Positions 11,254-20,025 of a stretch of DNA of 64,000 bases are shown here, piece after piece. Position 1 is the first letter of the stretch, and each line of letters begins with the position of its first letter. Made by a program: the position numbers and the translations under genes. Below the pieces are notes generated by a model. The model ran no database searches. It saw nothing but the letters and a program-made list of their open reading frames with translations, and was not told where the DNA came from. Origin of the DNA: Mycobacterium sp. 1164985.4 (GTDB lineage: Bacteria > Actinomycetota > Actinomycetes > Mycobacteriales > Mycobacteriaceae); contig NZ_LZMD01000012.1 in the NCBI RefSeq assembly GCF_001668575.1, forward strand, positions 1 to 64,000, written 5' to 3'.

Positions 11254-12570
11254 TCAGACCCCGACGCCTTCCGTCGCCATCAGCGTGGAGGCGTGCGGAT
11301 CGAACGGGCACCCGCCGTCGAGGTGGGCGATGTACTCGTCTCGGAAGAACTTGATCGACGACATAATGGGCGCCGCCGCGCCGTCGCCCAAGGCGCAGAA
11401 CGCTTTCCCGAAGATGTTGTCGGAGATGTCGAGCAGTTTGTCGATATCGGCCTCCGTGCCCGCGCCCGTCTCGAGACGTTCGTAGATCTGTGCCAGCCAG
11501 TAGGTGCCCTCGCGGCACGGTGTGCATTTGCCGCACGACTCGTGGGCGTAGAAGTCGGTCCAGCGGCGCACCGCGCGCACCACACAGGTGGTCTCGTCGA
11601 AGATCTGCAACGCCTTGGTGCCGAGCATCGTGCCGACGCTGGCCATCCCCTCGTAATCCAGCGGCACGTCGAGGTGTTCGTCGGTCAGCAGGGGAGTGGA
11701 CGACCCGCCGGGCGTCCAGAACTTCAGCTGATGTCCGGCACGGATTCCGCCCGCGTACTCCAACAGTTCGCGCAGCGTGATCCCGAGCGGCGCCTCGTAC
11801 TGGCCTGGATTGGCGACGTGACCCGACAGCGAGTACAGCGTGAAGCCCGGTGACTTCTCCGACCCCATCGAGCGGAACCAGTCGATGCCGTTGAGCAGGA
11901 TGGGCGGCACGCTGGCGATCGACTCGACGTTGTTGACGACGGTCGGACAGGCGTACAAACCGGCCACGGCAGGGAACGGCGGCCGCAGCCTCGGTTGTCC
12001 GCGGCGGCCCTCCAGGGAGTCCAGCAGCGCGGTCTCCTCCCCGCAGATGTAAGCGCCCGCGCCCGCGTGCACGATCAACTCCAGGTCGAAGCCCGACCCC
12101 AGGATGTCGTTGCCGAGGAAACCCGCCTCGTAGGCTTCGGCCACCGCGGCGTGCAACCTCCGCAGCACGGGCACCACCTCACCGCGCAAGTAGATGAACG
12201 CATGATGCGCCCGGATCGCGTAGGCCGCGATGATCGCACCCTCGACGAGGAAGTGCGGGGTGGTCAACATCAACGGAATGTCTTTGCACGTACCGGGTTC
12301 CGACTCGTCGGCGTTGATCACCAGGTAGTGGGGCTTGGCACCCGCGCCGGTGTCGTCCTGGGGGATGAACGACCACTTCGTGCCGGTGGGGAAGCCGGCG
12401 CCGCCACGACCTCGCAGGCCGGAGTCCTTCACCAGCCCGATGACGTCGTCGGGACCCATCGCGAGGGCCTTCTCCAGGGCGCGGTAACCGCCGTGGCGGC
12501 GATACGTGTCCAGCGACCACGGTTCTGGCTCGTCCCAGAACCGGCTGAGCACGGGTGTCAGAGCTGTCAT
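11254..12570 (-). CDS. nuoF: NADH-quinone oxidoreductase subunit F (NADH/FMN/[4Fe-4S])
   Basis: This 438-residue subunit binds NADH and FMN and is where electrons enter complex I. The glycine-rich nucleotide segment [13 protein letters not shown] spans about residues 54-66, and the second loop is around [12 protein letters not shown] (171-182). The [4Fe-4S] ligands are Cys346, Cys349, Cys352 ([12 protein letters not shown]) and Cys392. It overlaps nuoE by 4 nt. No deviation from the family is visible. Confidence 0.97.
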   Translation of the reverse strand: MTALTPVLSRFWDEPEPWSLDTYRRHGGYRALEKALAMGPDDVIGLVKDSGLRGRGGAGFPTGTKWSFIPQDDTGAGAKPHYLVINADESEPGTCKDIPLMLTTPHFLVEGAIIAAYAIRAHHAFIYLRGEVVPVLRRLHAAVAEAYEAGFLGNDILGSGFDLELIVHAGAGAYICGEETALLDSLEGRRGQPRLRPPFPAVAGLYACPTVVNNVESIASVPPILLNGIDWFRSMGSEKSPGFTLYSLSGHVANPGQYEAPLGITLRELLEYAGGIRAGHQLKFWTPGGSSTPLLTDEHLDVPLDYEGMASVGTMLGTKALQIFDETTCVVRAVRRWTDFYAHESCGKCTPCREGTYWLAQIYERLETGAGTEADIDKLLDISDNIFGKAFCALGDGAAAPIMSSIKFFRDEYIAHLDGGCPFDPHASTLMATEGVGV

Positions 12571-13430
12571 GCGCGTGAATCCGTTGCGTCCGGGCTTGTT
12601 TCGATGTTGTTCGGCTTGGGCGGGATGGTCGCCGACGGGCCGGGTGCGGGTGCGTTCGAGGTGGCTTCGGCGCCCGCCTTCGCGTCGTCGGGCGTCTCCG
12701 TCGAGGCCGCGGAGGCGTCGGCGTCGGGGGCCTGCATGCCGCGTTCACGGGCCACCCGTAGGCCCGCGAGCGTCGCGTCGCCGATCCTGCGGCAACCGGA
12801 CCGCGGATCGGGCAGACCGGCCAGCGTGCGCGCCGTCTCCCGGAAGGTGCACAACGGCGTGCCGCGCGTCGGTTCGGGCGGGTTGCCCTCCCGCAGCGCG
12901 TCGACCAGATTCCGCGCCGACGACGGCGTCTGGCTGTCGAAGAACTCCCAGTTGACCATCACCACCGGCGCGTAGTCGCACGCCGCGTTGCACTCGACGT
13001 GTTCGAGCGTGATCCGCCCGTCCGGCGTCGTCTCGCCGGCGTGCACACCGAGATGCTCCTGCAGCGCATCGAGGATGGCGTCGCCACCCATCACCGCGCA
13101 CAGCGTGTTGGTGCACACCCCGACGAGGTACTCACCGGTCGGCGTGCGCCGGTACATCGAGTAGAAGGTCGCCACGGCGGTGACTTCGGCGTCCGTGAGC
13201 CCCAACTGCTTTGCGCAGAACGCGATACCGGCCGGCGTGAGGCAGCCGTCCTCGGACTGCACGAGATGCAACAGCGGCAGCAGCGCCGAACGGGATTGCG
13301 GATAGCGCGCGATGATTCGTTCGGCGTCGGGGGCCAGTCGCGCCGCGACGTCGTCCGGATACGACACCGGCCCGTTGATCGGCGGGCCGGGTTCCTCGGG
13401 TCGCTGACCGAGTTCCAGGAATACGCTCAC
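12567..13430 (-). CDS. nuoE: NADH-quinone oxidoreductase subunit E ([2Fe-2S])
   Basis: This 287-residue peripheral subunit partners with NuoF. The thioredoxin-like [2Fe-2S] domain ligands are Cys106, Cys111, Cys147 and Cys151. The catalytic part ends near residue 200. It is followed by a ~85-residue tail very rich in Ala, Pro, Asp, Thr and Ser (about 205-287) that looks disordered and is absent from enterobacterial NuoE. The tail is in frame and uninterrupted, so it is probably real. The gene overlaps nuoD and nuoF by 4 nt each. Confidence 0.96.
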   Translation of the reverse strand: MSVFLELGQRPEEPGPPINGPVSYPDDVAARLAPDAERIIARYPQSRSALLPLLHLVQSEDGCLTPAGIAFCAKQLGLTDAEVTAVATFYSMYRRTPTGEYLVGVCTNTLCAVMGGDAILDALQEHLGVHAGETTPDGRITLEHVECNAACDYAPVVMVNWEFFDSQTPSSARNLVDALREGNPPEPTRGTPLCTFRETARTLAGLPDPRSGCRRIGDATLAGLRVARERGMQAPDADASAASTETPDDAKAGAEATSNAPAPGPSATIPPKPNNIETSPDATDSRA

Positions 13431-14797
13431 CTGTCCACGCCTCCCATGACCGGGTCGATCGACGCCACGGCGGTGATCAGGTCGGCGACCATGCCGCCTT
13501 CACACATCGCGGCGACGGCCTGCAGGTTGTTGAACGACGGGTCGCGGTAGTGCACGCGGTAGGGGCGGGTACCGCCGTCGGAGACCATGTGCACACCGAG
13601 TTCGCCTCGGGGAGACTCGATTGCGACGTAGACCTGACCGGCGGGCACCCGGATCCCCTCGGTGACGAGTTTGAAGTGGTGGATCAGTCCCTCCATCGAA
13701 TGGCCCATGATCTTGGCGATGTGCTCCGGCGAGTTACCGAGCCCGTCCGGGCCGACCTTCAGATCGGCCGGCCAACCCAGTTTCTTGTCCTGGATCATCA
13801 CAGGCCCGGGTCGGAGGCGGTCTAGCCTTTCCACACACTGCTCGACGATCTTCAGCGACTCGTGCATCTCCTTGACCCGGATCAGGTACCGGCCGTAGGA
13901 GTCGCACCCCTGATCGGTGATCACGTCGAAGTCGTATGTCTCGTAGCCGCAATAGGGTTGGGCTTTGCGCAGGTCGTGCGGAAGTCCGGTGGAGCGCAGG
14001 CACGGCCCGGTGATCCCGAGCGCCATGCACCCGGTCAGATCGAGATAGCCGACGCCGACCGTGCGGGCCTTCCAGATGTAGTTCTCGTTGAGCAGGTCCT
14101 CGAGGTCCTTGAGTCGCTTGGGCATCAGCTCGAGCAATTCGCGGATCTGCGGAATGGCTTCGTCGGGCAGGTCCATCGCTACCCCGCCCGGGCGGACGTA
14201 GGCACTGTTCATCCGCAGGCCGGTGACGGTCTCGAACACCGACAGGATCAGTTCGCGCTCACGGAATCCGTAGAACATGGCGCTCATCGCGCCCAGTTCC
14301 ATCCCACCCGTCGCCAACGCCACCAGGTGCGAGGAGATCCGGTTGAGCTCCATCATCATCACGCGAATGACGCTGGCGCGCTCGGGGATCGCGTCGGTGA
14401 CGCCCAGTAGCTTCTCGACGCCCAGGCAGTAGGCGGTCTCGTTGAAGAACGGCGACAGATAGTCCATCCGCGTGACGAACGTGACGCCCTGGGTCCAGTT
14501 GCGGAACTCGAGGTTCTTCTCGATTCCGGTGTGCAGGTAACCGATTCCGCAGCGGGCCGAGATGACCGTCTCACCCTCGATCTCGAGGATGAGACGCAGC
14601 ACGCCGTGGGTGGAGGGGTGCTGCGGTCCCATGTTGACGACGATCCGCTCACCGGCGTGCGCGGCGGCGGCCTCCTTGGCGGCCTGCACCACCTGGTCCC
14701 AATCCTGGCCGCCGACAACGACAACCGTCTCGTTGTTGTCCGAGGCGTCCGGCGACGATGCGCCGCCCTGCGTGGGCGGAACGTGGGAGATGCTCAT
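13427..14797 (-). CDS. nuoD: NADH-quinone oxidoreductase subunit D (49-kDa type)
   Basis: This 456-residue subunit contributes the main quinone-binding pocket with NuoB. The family signature [15 protein letters not shown] starts near residue 53, and the fold is that of the large subunit of NiFe hydrogenases without metal ligands. The ATG at 14797 ([10 protein letters not shown]) was chosen; it overlaps the nuoC stop by one base (TGATG). The open frame extends 119 codons further upstream into nuoC, but that part is an Arg-rich shadow. The N-terminal ~50 residues before the conserved core are Asp/Asn/Val rich and specific to actinobacteria. Confidence 0.96.
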   Translation of the reverse strand: MSISHVPPTQGGASSPDASDNNETVVVVGGQDWDQVVQAAKEAAAAHAGERIVVNMGPQHPSTHGVLRLILEIEGETVISARCGIGYLHTGIEKNLEFRNWTQGVTFVTRMDYLSPFFNETAYCLGVEKLLGVTDAIPERASVIRVMMMELNRISSHLVALATGGMELGAMSAMFYGFRERELILSVFETVTGLRMNSAYVRPGGVAMDLPDEAIPQIRELLELMPKRLKDLEDLLNENYIWKARTVGVGYLDLTGCMALGITGPCLRSTGLPHDLRKAQPYCGYETYDFDVITDQGCDSYGRYLIRVKEMHESLKIVEQCVERLDRLRPGPVMIQDKKLGWPADLKVGPDGLGNSPEHIAKIMGHSMEGLIHHFKLVTEGIRVPAGQVYVAIESPRGELGVHMVSDGGTRPYRVHYRDPSFNNLQAVAAMCEGGMVADLITAVASIDPVMGGVDR

Positions 14798-15486
14798 CAG
14801 TTGTAGGCCCTCCGTTGATCGGGCGGAGGGATCTCGGCGCCGTGGTACTCCACCGGGATGCCGCCCAACGGGTAGTCCTTGCGTTGCGGATGCCCGACCC
14901 AGTCGTCGGGCATCTCGATCCGGGTCAGCGACGGATGACCGTCGAAGATGATGCCGAAGAAGTCGTAGGTCTCGCGTTCGTGCCAGTCGGTTGTGGGATA
15001 CACACCGAACAGCGACGGGATGTGCGGATCGGCGTCCGGCGTGGTGACCTCCATGCGAATCCGCCGTTTGTGCGTGATCGACATCAGCGGATACACCGCA
15101 TGCAGTTCCCGCCCGACGTCGTCGGGGTAGTGCACGCCGCTCACTCCCAGGCACAGCTCGAAGCGCAACTCCGCGTCGTCGCGCAGGGCCTGAGCAACCG
15201 CAGGCAACTGCTCGCGCTGGATCTCGAGGGTGAGTTCGTCGCGGAAGACCACGACGCGTTCGATCGAGGCGGCGTAACCGTCCTCGCCGAGCACCTCCGC
15301 GAGCCGGTCGACGACCTCGTCGAAGTAGCCCCCGTACGGACGCGGGGAGCTGCCGGGCAGCGCCACCGGACGCACGAGTCGGCCGTAACCCGAGGTATCA
15401 CCCGAGCCTCGTGCCCCGAACATGCCGCGGCGCACACCGATGATCTCGGGACCGCCGTGACCGTTGGTCCCGTTGGCCTCGCTCAC
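14797..15486 (-). CDS. nuoC: NADH-quinone oxidoreductase subunit C (30-kDa type)
   Basis: This 229-residue peripheral subunit packs against NuoD. Conserved elements are [29 protein letters not shown], broken across about residues 150-185, and the C-terminal [17 protein letters not shown] start at 15486 ([10 protein letters not shown]) overlaps the nuoB stop as GTGA. The long in-frame extension upstream would read through nuoB and was discarded. The first ~45 residues are Gly-rich and not conserved in distant homologues. Confidence 0.95.
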   Translation of the reverse strand: MSEANGTNGHGGPEIIGVRRGMFGARGSGDTSGYGRLVRPVALPGSSPRPYGGYFDEVVDRLAEVLGEDGYAASIERVVVFRDELTLEIQREQLPAVAQALRDDAELRFELCLGVSGVHYPDDVGRELHAVYPLMSITHKRRIRMEVTTPDADPHIPSLFGVYPTTDWHERETYDFFGIIFDGHPSLTRIEMPDDWVGHPQRKDYPLGGIPVEYHGAEIPPPDQRRAYN

Positions 15487-16037
15487 CGCAACAGACCCTT
15501 GAGCTCGATGGTCGGCGTGACCGCCAGCGCCGCCTTCTCCGCCTCGCGGATGGCCTCTTCGCGGTGTACGCCGAGCGGCATTTCCTGAATCTTGTCGTGC
15601 AGCTTGAGGATCGCGTGCAACAGCATCTCCGGTCGCGGGGGGCAGCCCGGCAGGTAGATGTCCACCGGCACGACGTGATCGACACCCTGGACGATCGCGT
15701 AGTTGTTGAACATGCCGCCCGAGGAGGCGCACACCCCCATGGCCAACACCCATTTCGGCTCGGCCATCTGGTCGTAGATCTGCCGCAGCACCGGCGCCAT
15801 CTTCTGGCTCACCCGGCCCGCCACGATCATCAGGTCGGCCTGGCGCGGAGTGGCGGAGAACCGCTCCATGCCGAACCGCGAGATGTCGAATCGCGGTCCC
15901 GCCGTCGCCATCATCTCGATCGCGCAGCAGGCCAGCCCGAACGTCGCCGGCCACAGCGAGCCCTTGCGGATGTATCCGGCCACCTTTTCGACGGTGGACA
16001 GCAGGATTCCGCCGGGCAGCTTTTCCTCTAGTCCCAT
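15483..16037 (-). CDS. nuoB: NADH-quinone oxidoreductase subunit B (N2 cluster)
   Basis: This 184-residue subunit carries the terminal [4Fe-4S] cluster N2 next to quinone. Ligands are visible as the tandem Cys37-Cys38 pair (LACCAIEMM), Cys103 (GVCASSGG) and Cys132 (GCPPRPE). The start at 16037 ([10 protein letters not shown]) gives the normal length and overlaps nuoA by 10 nt. The preceding open frame is a shadow of nuoA. Confidence 0.97.
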   Translation of the reverse strand: MGLEEKLPGGILLSTVEKVAGYIRKGSLWPATFGLACCAIEMMATAGPRFDISRFGMERFSATPRQADLMIVAGRVSQKMAPVLRQIYDQMAEPKWVLAMGVCASSGGMFNNYAIVQGVDHVVPVDIYLPGCPPRPEMLLHAILKLHDKIQEMPLGVHREEAIREAEKAALAVTPTIELKGLLR

Positions 16038-16402
16038 GCCAGACCTCCCCGCCGCCAGACATAGGCGTAGGCCACGAACACCGTCGCCATGAACAGCAGC
16101 ATCTCTACCAGCGCGAACAGCCCGAGGTTGTCGAACGCCACGGCCCACGGGTAGAGGAAGACGATCTCGATGTCGAAGATGATGAACAACATCGCGGTCA
16201 AGTAGTACTTGATCGGAAACCGCTGGCCAGTGGGCTGACCGGACGCGCCGCCGTGCGGCACGGGCTCGATCCCGCATTCGTAGGCCTCGAGCTTGGCCCG
16301 GTTGTAGCGGCGCGGGCCGACCAGCAGAGCAATGGCGACCGAGCCGACTGCGAACGCGGCCGCAATAGCGCCAAGCACCAGGATTGGCGTGTACAAATCC
16401 AT
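16028..16402 (-). CDS. nuoA: NADH-quinone oxidoreductase subunit A
   Basis: This 124-residue three-helix membrane subunit is the first gene of the nuo operon. Conserved features include EAYECGIEP (Cys in the loop switched during active/deactive transitions in homologues), [26 protein letters not shown] split over about residues 60-90, and the terminal [12 protein letters not shown] prefer the ATG at 16402 ([10 protein letters not shown]), which matches the usual N-terminus. A TTG at 16411 would add three residues. A GAGGGAG sequence lies 12 nt before the ATG (3 nt before the TTG), so neither start has ideal spacing. Confidence 0.94.
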   Translation of the reverse strand: MDLYTPILVLGAIAAAFAVGSVAIALLVGPRRYNRAKLEAYECGIEPVPHGGASGQPTGQRFPIKYYLTAMLFIIFDIEIVFLYPWAVAFDNLGLFALVEMLLFMATVFVAYAYVWRRGGLAWD

Positions 16403-16568
16403 ACCGAGCAAACGCTCCCTCGTGGGCTGTTCGATGTGAGCTTACCCACACCCTAGCGCCCTTTGGGATGCGCGCCACACCTTTTGGTTAGTATCGCTAT
16501 TAGCAACGCGTGGCTATATCGTCATGCCTCCAATAGGCAAGTGCGACAGCTGTTTACGTGTTTTCTGG
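16403..16568 (-). promoter_or_regulatory. Upstream region of the nuo operon
   Basis: The 166 bp between nuoA and the receiver-protein gene must hold the nuo promoter. It is less GC-rich than its surroundings. Several weak TANNNT boxes occur on the minus strand (for example TAGGGT about 50 nt before nuoA), but none has a convincing -35. I cannot choose a start site, and I see no clear operator or hairpin. Confidence 0.4.
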
Positions 16569-16970
16569 CTATTGCACCAGCGTGCGCAGCAGCGAGGCCA
16601 CGGCGTCGCCCAGCCGGATCGGATCGATCGGGTGGGGGACCGCGGCTTCGGCGCGCGACCAGCGGGCCAGCCAAGCATCATCGGGTCGGCCGGTGAGCAC
16701 CAGGATCGGCGGGCAATCGGCGATCTCGTCCTTGAGTTGCTTGGCGATTCCCATCCCGCCGGTCGGGGCGGCCTCGCCGTCGAGGATCACCAGATCGAAC
16801 CCGCCCTCGTCCATCTGGCGGATGACCATGGGTCCGGTCGCCACCTCGACGTAGGTCAGCTCCGGCAGCTCCGGGTGCACCCGCTTACCGAGCGCAAGTT
16901 GTACCTCTTCCCGGGTCCTGGGGTTGTCGCTGTAGACGAGGACCCGCAGTGGACGCGATGAGTCGGCCAT
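16569..16970 (-). CDS. Stand-alone receiver-domain protein (Rv3143-like)
   Basis: The 133-residue protein consists only of a CheY-like receiver domain and has no DNA-binding output domain. Asp64 (LVILDGE) is the expected phosphoacceptor, and VLTGRPDD (91-98) is the switch Thr region. The sequence matches what I know of Rv3143, which likewise neighbours the nuo operon in Mycobacterium tuberculosis. No histidine kinase is encoded nearby, so it is an orphan, perhaps acting by protein contact. A TACGAT box ends 6 nt before the ATG and no Shine-Dalgarno is visible, suggesting a leaderless mRNA. It points into the nuo operon from 166 bp upstream; whether transcripts run through is unknown. Confidence 0.85.
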   Translation of the reverse strand: MADSSRPLRVLVYSDNPRTREEVQLALGKRVHPELPELTYVEVATGPMVIRQMDEGGFDLVILDGEAAPTGGMGIAKQLKDEIADCPPILVLTGRPDDAWLARWSRAEAAVPHPIDPIRLGDAVASLLRTLVQ

Positions 16971-16976
16971 GCGGTG

Positions 16977-16982
16977 ATCGTA
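16977..16982 (-). promoter_or_regulatory. Putative -10 box for the receiver-protein gene
   Basis: TACGAT on the minus strand is followed by 6 nt and the ATG at 16970-16968. The box sits in the 15-bp gap after the YceI gene. It has leaderless spacing; no clear -35. Confidence 0.5.
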
Positions 16983-16985
16983 CGG

Positions 16986-17519
16986 CTAACGGGTGTGCCG
17001 GAACACCAGGTCGCCGGAGATCGTGGCCTTGTCGCCGATCATGCCGACCAGGTTGCCGTCGACTCCGAAGTCCTGCCGGTTGACGGTGGCCTCGGTGGTC
17101 AGCCGCATCCCGCCGTCGCCCACCGGTGAGACCTTGGTGCGCAGTGTCAGCGGTTTCGTCGTCCCTTTGATGGTCAGCTCGGCGCGTAGATCGATGGTGT
17201 CGCCGTCGATGGAGTCGGCGCCGGTGACGAGCATGCTGATCTCCGGGAAGCGCTCGGCCTCAAAGAAATCGGCGGAGTGCAGGTGGTCGTCGCGTTTGCG
17301 GATACCGGTCCGCAGCGACGCCGCCTTGATGTCGACGTGCCCGGAAACCGTTTGCGGCGAGGATAGTTGGCCGTCGCCGCTGAACTCGGTGAACCTGCCC
17401 TTGACGGGCACGAGGCCCCACATCGACTTGCTCCGCACGACGATCGTCGACTGCGACGGGTCCAGCGTCCACGTGCCGGTCGAGGCTGGGTCGCTGAAAA
17501 GCTCGCTCAGACTTGCCAT
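16986..17519 (-). CDS. YceI family protein
   Basis: This 177-residue protein is built on the YceI lipocalin-like beta-barrel, which in characterised relatives binds polyisoprenoid-type lipids in a hydrophobic tunnel. Typical features are WTLDPSQSTIVVRSKSMWGL at the start of the barrel, VSGHVDIKAASLRTG, the RDDHLHSADFF segment (about 77-86) and the C-terminal DFGVDGNLVGMIGDKATISG repeats. There is no signal peptide, so it is probably cytoplasmic. The start at 17519 (MASLSELF) has GGAG about 5 nt upstream. It follows the NTF2-like gene by 34 bp, so the two may be cotranscribed. The ligand cannot be inferred. Confidence 0.88.
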   Translation of the reverse strand: MASLSELFSDPASTGTWTLDPSQSTIVVRSKSMWGLVPVKGRFTEFSGDGQLSSPQTVSGHVDIKAASLRTGIRKRDDHLHSADFFEAERFPEISMLVTGADSIDGDTIDLRAELTIKGTTKPLTLRTKVSPVGDGGMRLTTEATVNRQDFGVDGNLVGMIGDKATISGDLVFRHTR

Positions 17520-17553
17520 TTCGTCTCCTTGGAGGGTCGGGCTCGCCGAAAGG

Positions 17554-17946
17554 TCACTGTTCGGGTTCCAGTAGTGGAGCGATCTCCGCCGGGTCGAAGT
17601 ACTCGTCGATTCGGCTGATGAGACCGTCGGCGCCGATCTTGATGATGATGCCGACGCGCATCGCGATCGCGCCGCCGTTGTGTCCGGTGGCGTGCAGGAT
17701 GTGCTGCTGAACCAGACCGCCGTCGAACAGTTCGCGGTCGATGACCTCGTACCGACGCGCTGAGGTGGTGTCGATGAACCAGTGCAGCACTCGGAGCGCG
17801 CGGTCTTTGTCGCGGTCGCGGTCGGCCACCTTCCACACCACGATGTCGTCGTTCCATAGACGCGAGATCTCGTCGCGGTCGCCGGACTCGATCGCCCGGA
17901 AGAGGCGATCCGCCACTCCGGTGACGGTGTCGTCGGCAACGGTCAC
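17554..17946 (-). CDS. NTF2/SnoaL-like protein of unknown function
   Basis: The 130-residue protein has the alpha+beta cone fold pattern of SnoaL-like proteins: N-terminal helices (ADRLFRAIESGD), then WNDDIVVW, and C-terminal strands with GADGLISRIDEYFDP. Such proteins can be isomerases, hydratases or mere binding proteins; no catalytic set is obvious here. The GTG at 17946 was selected because AAGGAGG lies exactly 6 nt upstream, one of the strongest ribosome-binding sites in the window. It is divergent from the methyltransferase gene with only 49 bp between them, so the two share a compact promoter region. Confidence 0.75.
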   Translation of the reverse strand: MTVADDTVTGVADRLFRAIESGDRDEISRLWNDDIVVWKVADRDRDKDRALRVLHWFIDTTSARRYEVIDRELFDGGLVQQHILHATGHNGGAIAMRVGIIIKIGADGLISRIDEYFDPAEIAPLLEPEQ

Positions 17947-17995
17947 GGTGGTCCTCCTTGACCTCAACGCTGGTTGAGGTTGAACACTGGGCGGC

Positions 17996-18625
17996 ATGGA
18001 TGTGACACCTACTCTCTCGCTATTCGACGATGCCTACAAGAGCGGAACCGCGCCATGGGTTATCGGCGAGCCGCAGAAGGCCGTCGTCGACCTCGAACGC
18101 GCGGGCCTGATCCGCGGCAGGATCCTCGACGTCGGCTGCGGCGCCGGCGAGCACACAATCCTGCTCGCGAAGCTCGGATACGACGTCGTCGGCGTGGACT
18201 ACGCACCGTCGGCGGTCGAGCATGCGCGCAGAAACGCCGAGGCCAAGGGCGTCGCGGCGCGGTTCGAGGTCGCCGACGCAATGGACCTCGGCAACGACGC
18301 CTACGACACGATCGTCGACAGCGCGCTGTTCCACATCTTCGACGCGACCGACCGCGCCAAGTACGTGCGCAGCCTGCACGCGGCGTGCCGTCCCGGCGGG
18401 CTCGTTCATCTGCTCGCCCTGTCCGACCGCGGCCGCGGATTCGGTCCGCAGGTCAGCGAATCCGACATCCGCGACGCGTTCAGCGACGGCTGGGTGCTGG
18501 AGTCGCTGGAGGAGACCACCTACCGCGGCGTGGTCCAGCCGTCCCAGGCCGAGGCCATCGGACTGGCGGCGGGTTCGCTGGTCGACGAACCGGCGTGGCT
18601 GGCCCGAATCCGCCGTCCCTCCTGA
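17996..18625 (+). CDS. Class I SAM-dependent methyltransferase
   Basis: This 209-residue protein has a Rossmann-like methyltransferase core. Motif I is ILDVGCGAG (43-51), followed by VVGVDYAPSA (acidic SAM-ribose loop) and the DAMDLG and YDTIVDSALFHIFD segments of motifs II and III. It resembles small-molecule methyltransferases of the thiopurine/tellurite-resistance type, but the acceptor is unknown. It converges on the DUF6285 gene across a 54-bp gap with a nested inverted repeat. The upstream gene is divergent, so it is probably monocistronic. Confidence 0.85.
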   Translation: MDVTPTLSLFDDAYKSGTAPWVIGEPQKAVVDLERAGLIRGRILDVGCGAGEHTILLAKLGYDVVGVDYAPSAVEHARRNAEAKGVAARFEVADAMDLGNDAYDTIVDSALFHIFDATDRAKYVRSLHAACRPGGLVHLLALSDRGRGFGPQVSESDIRDAFSDGWVLESLEETTYRGVVQPSQAEAIGLAAGSLVDEPAWLARIRRPS

Positions 18626-18678
18626 GCGATTTGTGCGCGATTCCGATCGCTCAGCGATCGTTTTCACTCACAAATCGC
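18626..18678. terminator. Nested inverted repeat between convergent genes
   Basis: Outer arms GCGATTTGTG (18626-18635) and CACAAATCGC (18669-18678) enclose an inner dyad CGATCGCT-C-AGCGATCG (18644-18660). The element fills the gap between the methyltransferase stop and the DUF6285 stop. It could terminate transcription in both directions. No U-tract follows. Confidence 0.5.
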
Positions 18679-18679
18679 G

Positions 18680-19057
18680 TCAGTAGCCGGGGTGGTTGAC
18701 GTCGAGCCGGTGCCGCACGAGCGTCCGCAGCACCGGCAACACGTCCGCGGCGCGACCGTCGAGGTCGCCCGAGCGGATCGCTGCCGCCAGTTGCGGTTCG
18801 TCGTCGTAACCGATTCCGCGTAGCGCAACGACGACCTCGCCGGCCGAGGTGTCGAGCAGTTCGCGTTCGACGATGCGCAACACGTTGGCCGCGACGCGGG
18901 CGTGGAAGTTGACCTGGCCAAGGTCGGCGAGCCGACTATCAGGTCCCACGTCGCCCCGGCCGTCGGGACCGGTGGCCTCGCGAACGTCCTTCTCCAGGAA
19001 GCCGGCGACGGCGGCGACGAGTTCCGCCGCGGTGGGGCGCCCGTAGAGCCAACTCAT
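18680..19057 (-). CDS. DUF6285 domain protein
   Basis: This 125-residue, mostly helical protein matches the DUF6285 pattern as I recognise it (GRPTAAELVAAVAGFLEKDV at the N-terminus, split here; HARVAANVLRIVERE in the middle). Proteins of this type are usually encoded directly after an APH-like kinase and an acyl-CoA dehydrogenase, as here, which suggests they form a complex or act in one step. The ATG overlaps the kinase stop by 4 nt. It is the last gene of the eight-gene operon. No catalytic residues or metal site can be named. Confidence 0.7.
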   Translation of the reverse strand: MSWLYGRPTAAELVAAVAGFLEKDVREATGPDGRGDVGPDSRLADLGQVNFHARVAANVLRIVERELLDTSAGEVVVALRGIGYDDEPQLAAAIRSGDLDGRAADVLPVLRTLVRHRLDVNHPGY

Positions 19058-20025
19058 CGCGGTCCACCTCCTTCGAGCAGATCCAGGACGTCCCACTCGG
19101 TTTCGCTGACGCGACGCCCGATCGCGGCCAGCTCGACCGACTCCGTCTGACCCGACAGATGACGCTCGGCCTGATACCGGCAGATGACCCCCCACCGCAG
19201 GGTGGCCACCGTCAGCCACCACCGAAACGCCGCGCGGTCCAGCGGAACACCCGCCGCCGACTCGTAGGCCGACAGGAAATCCTCCACGCTGCCCAGGCCG
19301 CCGGCGCCGTGATGTTCGGGTGCGCCGAACCGCCACGCCCGGATGCAGAACCAGGCCAGGTCCTCGTAGACCTCGCCGACGTGCACGAGTTCCCAGTCCA
19401 GCACCGCCGCCAACCCGGTGTCGTCGACGATCAGGTTGCCCATCCGAAAGTCGCCGTGCACCAGCACCTGCGATGACGGGGGCGGCCGGTTGGCTTCGAG
19501 CCAGCGGAAAGCCCATTCGAATGTCGCTGTGGTGTCGCCCATTTCGTCGAGCCGCGCGCGCCACTCAGAGAGCTGGTCCGACGGCGGCACGTCGACGCCC
19601 CGATAGTCCGCGCGGTGAATGGAGGCGAGCGCCTGTGCGCACTGGTGCAGCAGCCGTTCGCGCCCGGCGTCGTCCAGTGCGCGATAGATCCGCCGCACGA
19701 TGGTCTCGCCGCCGATCGCGTCGCAGATCAGGTACGGGTTGCCGAGCGCCGCAGAGGAGTTGTCGGCCGACAGGATGTGCGGCACCGGTGCTCCCGCGGC
19801 GGCCGCCCGCTGCTGAACGGCCGCTTCCAGTTCCATGCTGGCGTGGACGTCGTCGGGCGGGCCGGTGCGCAGGATCAGGGCACGGCGGTCGTCGGTAACC
19901 GCATCGAACGCCCATGTCGTGCGGCTCGCCCCGCCGGTGAGCGCGTGCAGGTTCTCGACGACGACGCCCTCGCCGAGCACCGGGCCGAGGACGCTGGTGA
20001 GGGCTTCGGCGAGTTCGCGGTTCAA
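19054..20025 (-). CDS. APH-like phosphotransferase (ACAD10/11-type partner kinase)
   Basis: The 323-residue protein is an aminoglycoside-phosphotransferase/choline-kinase fold protein. The catalytic loop is HGDFRMGNL (Asp in HGD as base, Asn for metal), followed by VLDWELVHVGEVYEDLAW with the metal-binding Asp of DWE. It is not a resistance gene by context: it overlaps an acyl-CoA dehydrogenase gene by 4 nt. In eukaryotic ACAD10/11 the same two domains are fused and handle 4-hydroxyacids by phosphorylation followed by dehydrogenation-type chemistry. By analogy this kinase may phosphorylate a hydroxyacyl-CoA; this is inference. Confidence 0.8.
   Translation of the reverse strand: MNRELAEALTSVLGPVLGEGVVVENLHALTGGASRTTWAFDAVTDDRRALILRTGPPDDVHASMELEAAVQQRAAAAGAPVPHILSADNSSAALGNPYLICDAIGGETIVRRIYRALDDAGRERLLHQCAQALASIHRADYRGVDVPPSDQLSEWRARLDEMGDTTATFEWAFRWLEANRPPPSSQVLVHGDFRMGNLIVDDTGLAAVLDWELVHVGEVYEDLAWFCIRAWRFGAPEHHGAGGLGSVEDFLSAYESAAGVPLDRAAFRWWLTVATLRWGVICRYQAERHLSGQTESVELAAIGRRVSETEWDVLDLLEGGGPR

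Noticed and set aside
16463..16696. Short plus-strand frame in the nuoA upstream region
   Set aside because: It runs into the antisense of the receiver-protein gene, has Arg/Ala-rich composition and no start signal.
19054..20025. Aminoglycoside resistance gene
   Set aside because: The kinase has the APH fold but is translationally coupled to an acyl-CoA dehydrogenase and a DUF6285 gene, the usual setting of metabolic ACAD10/11-type kinases.
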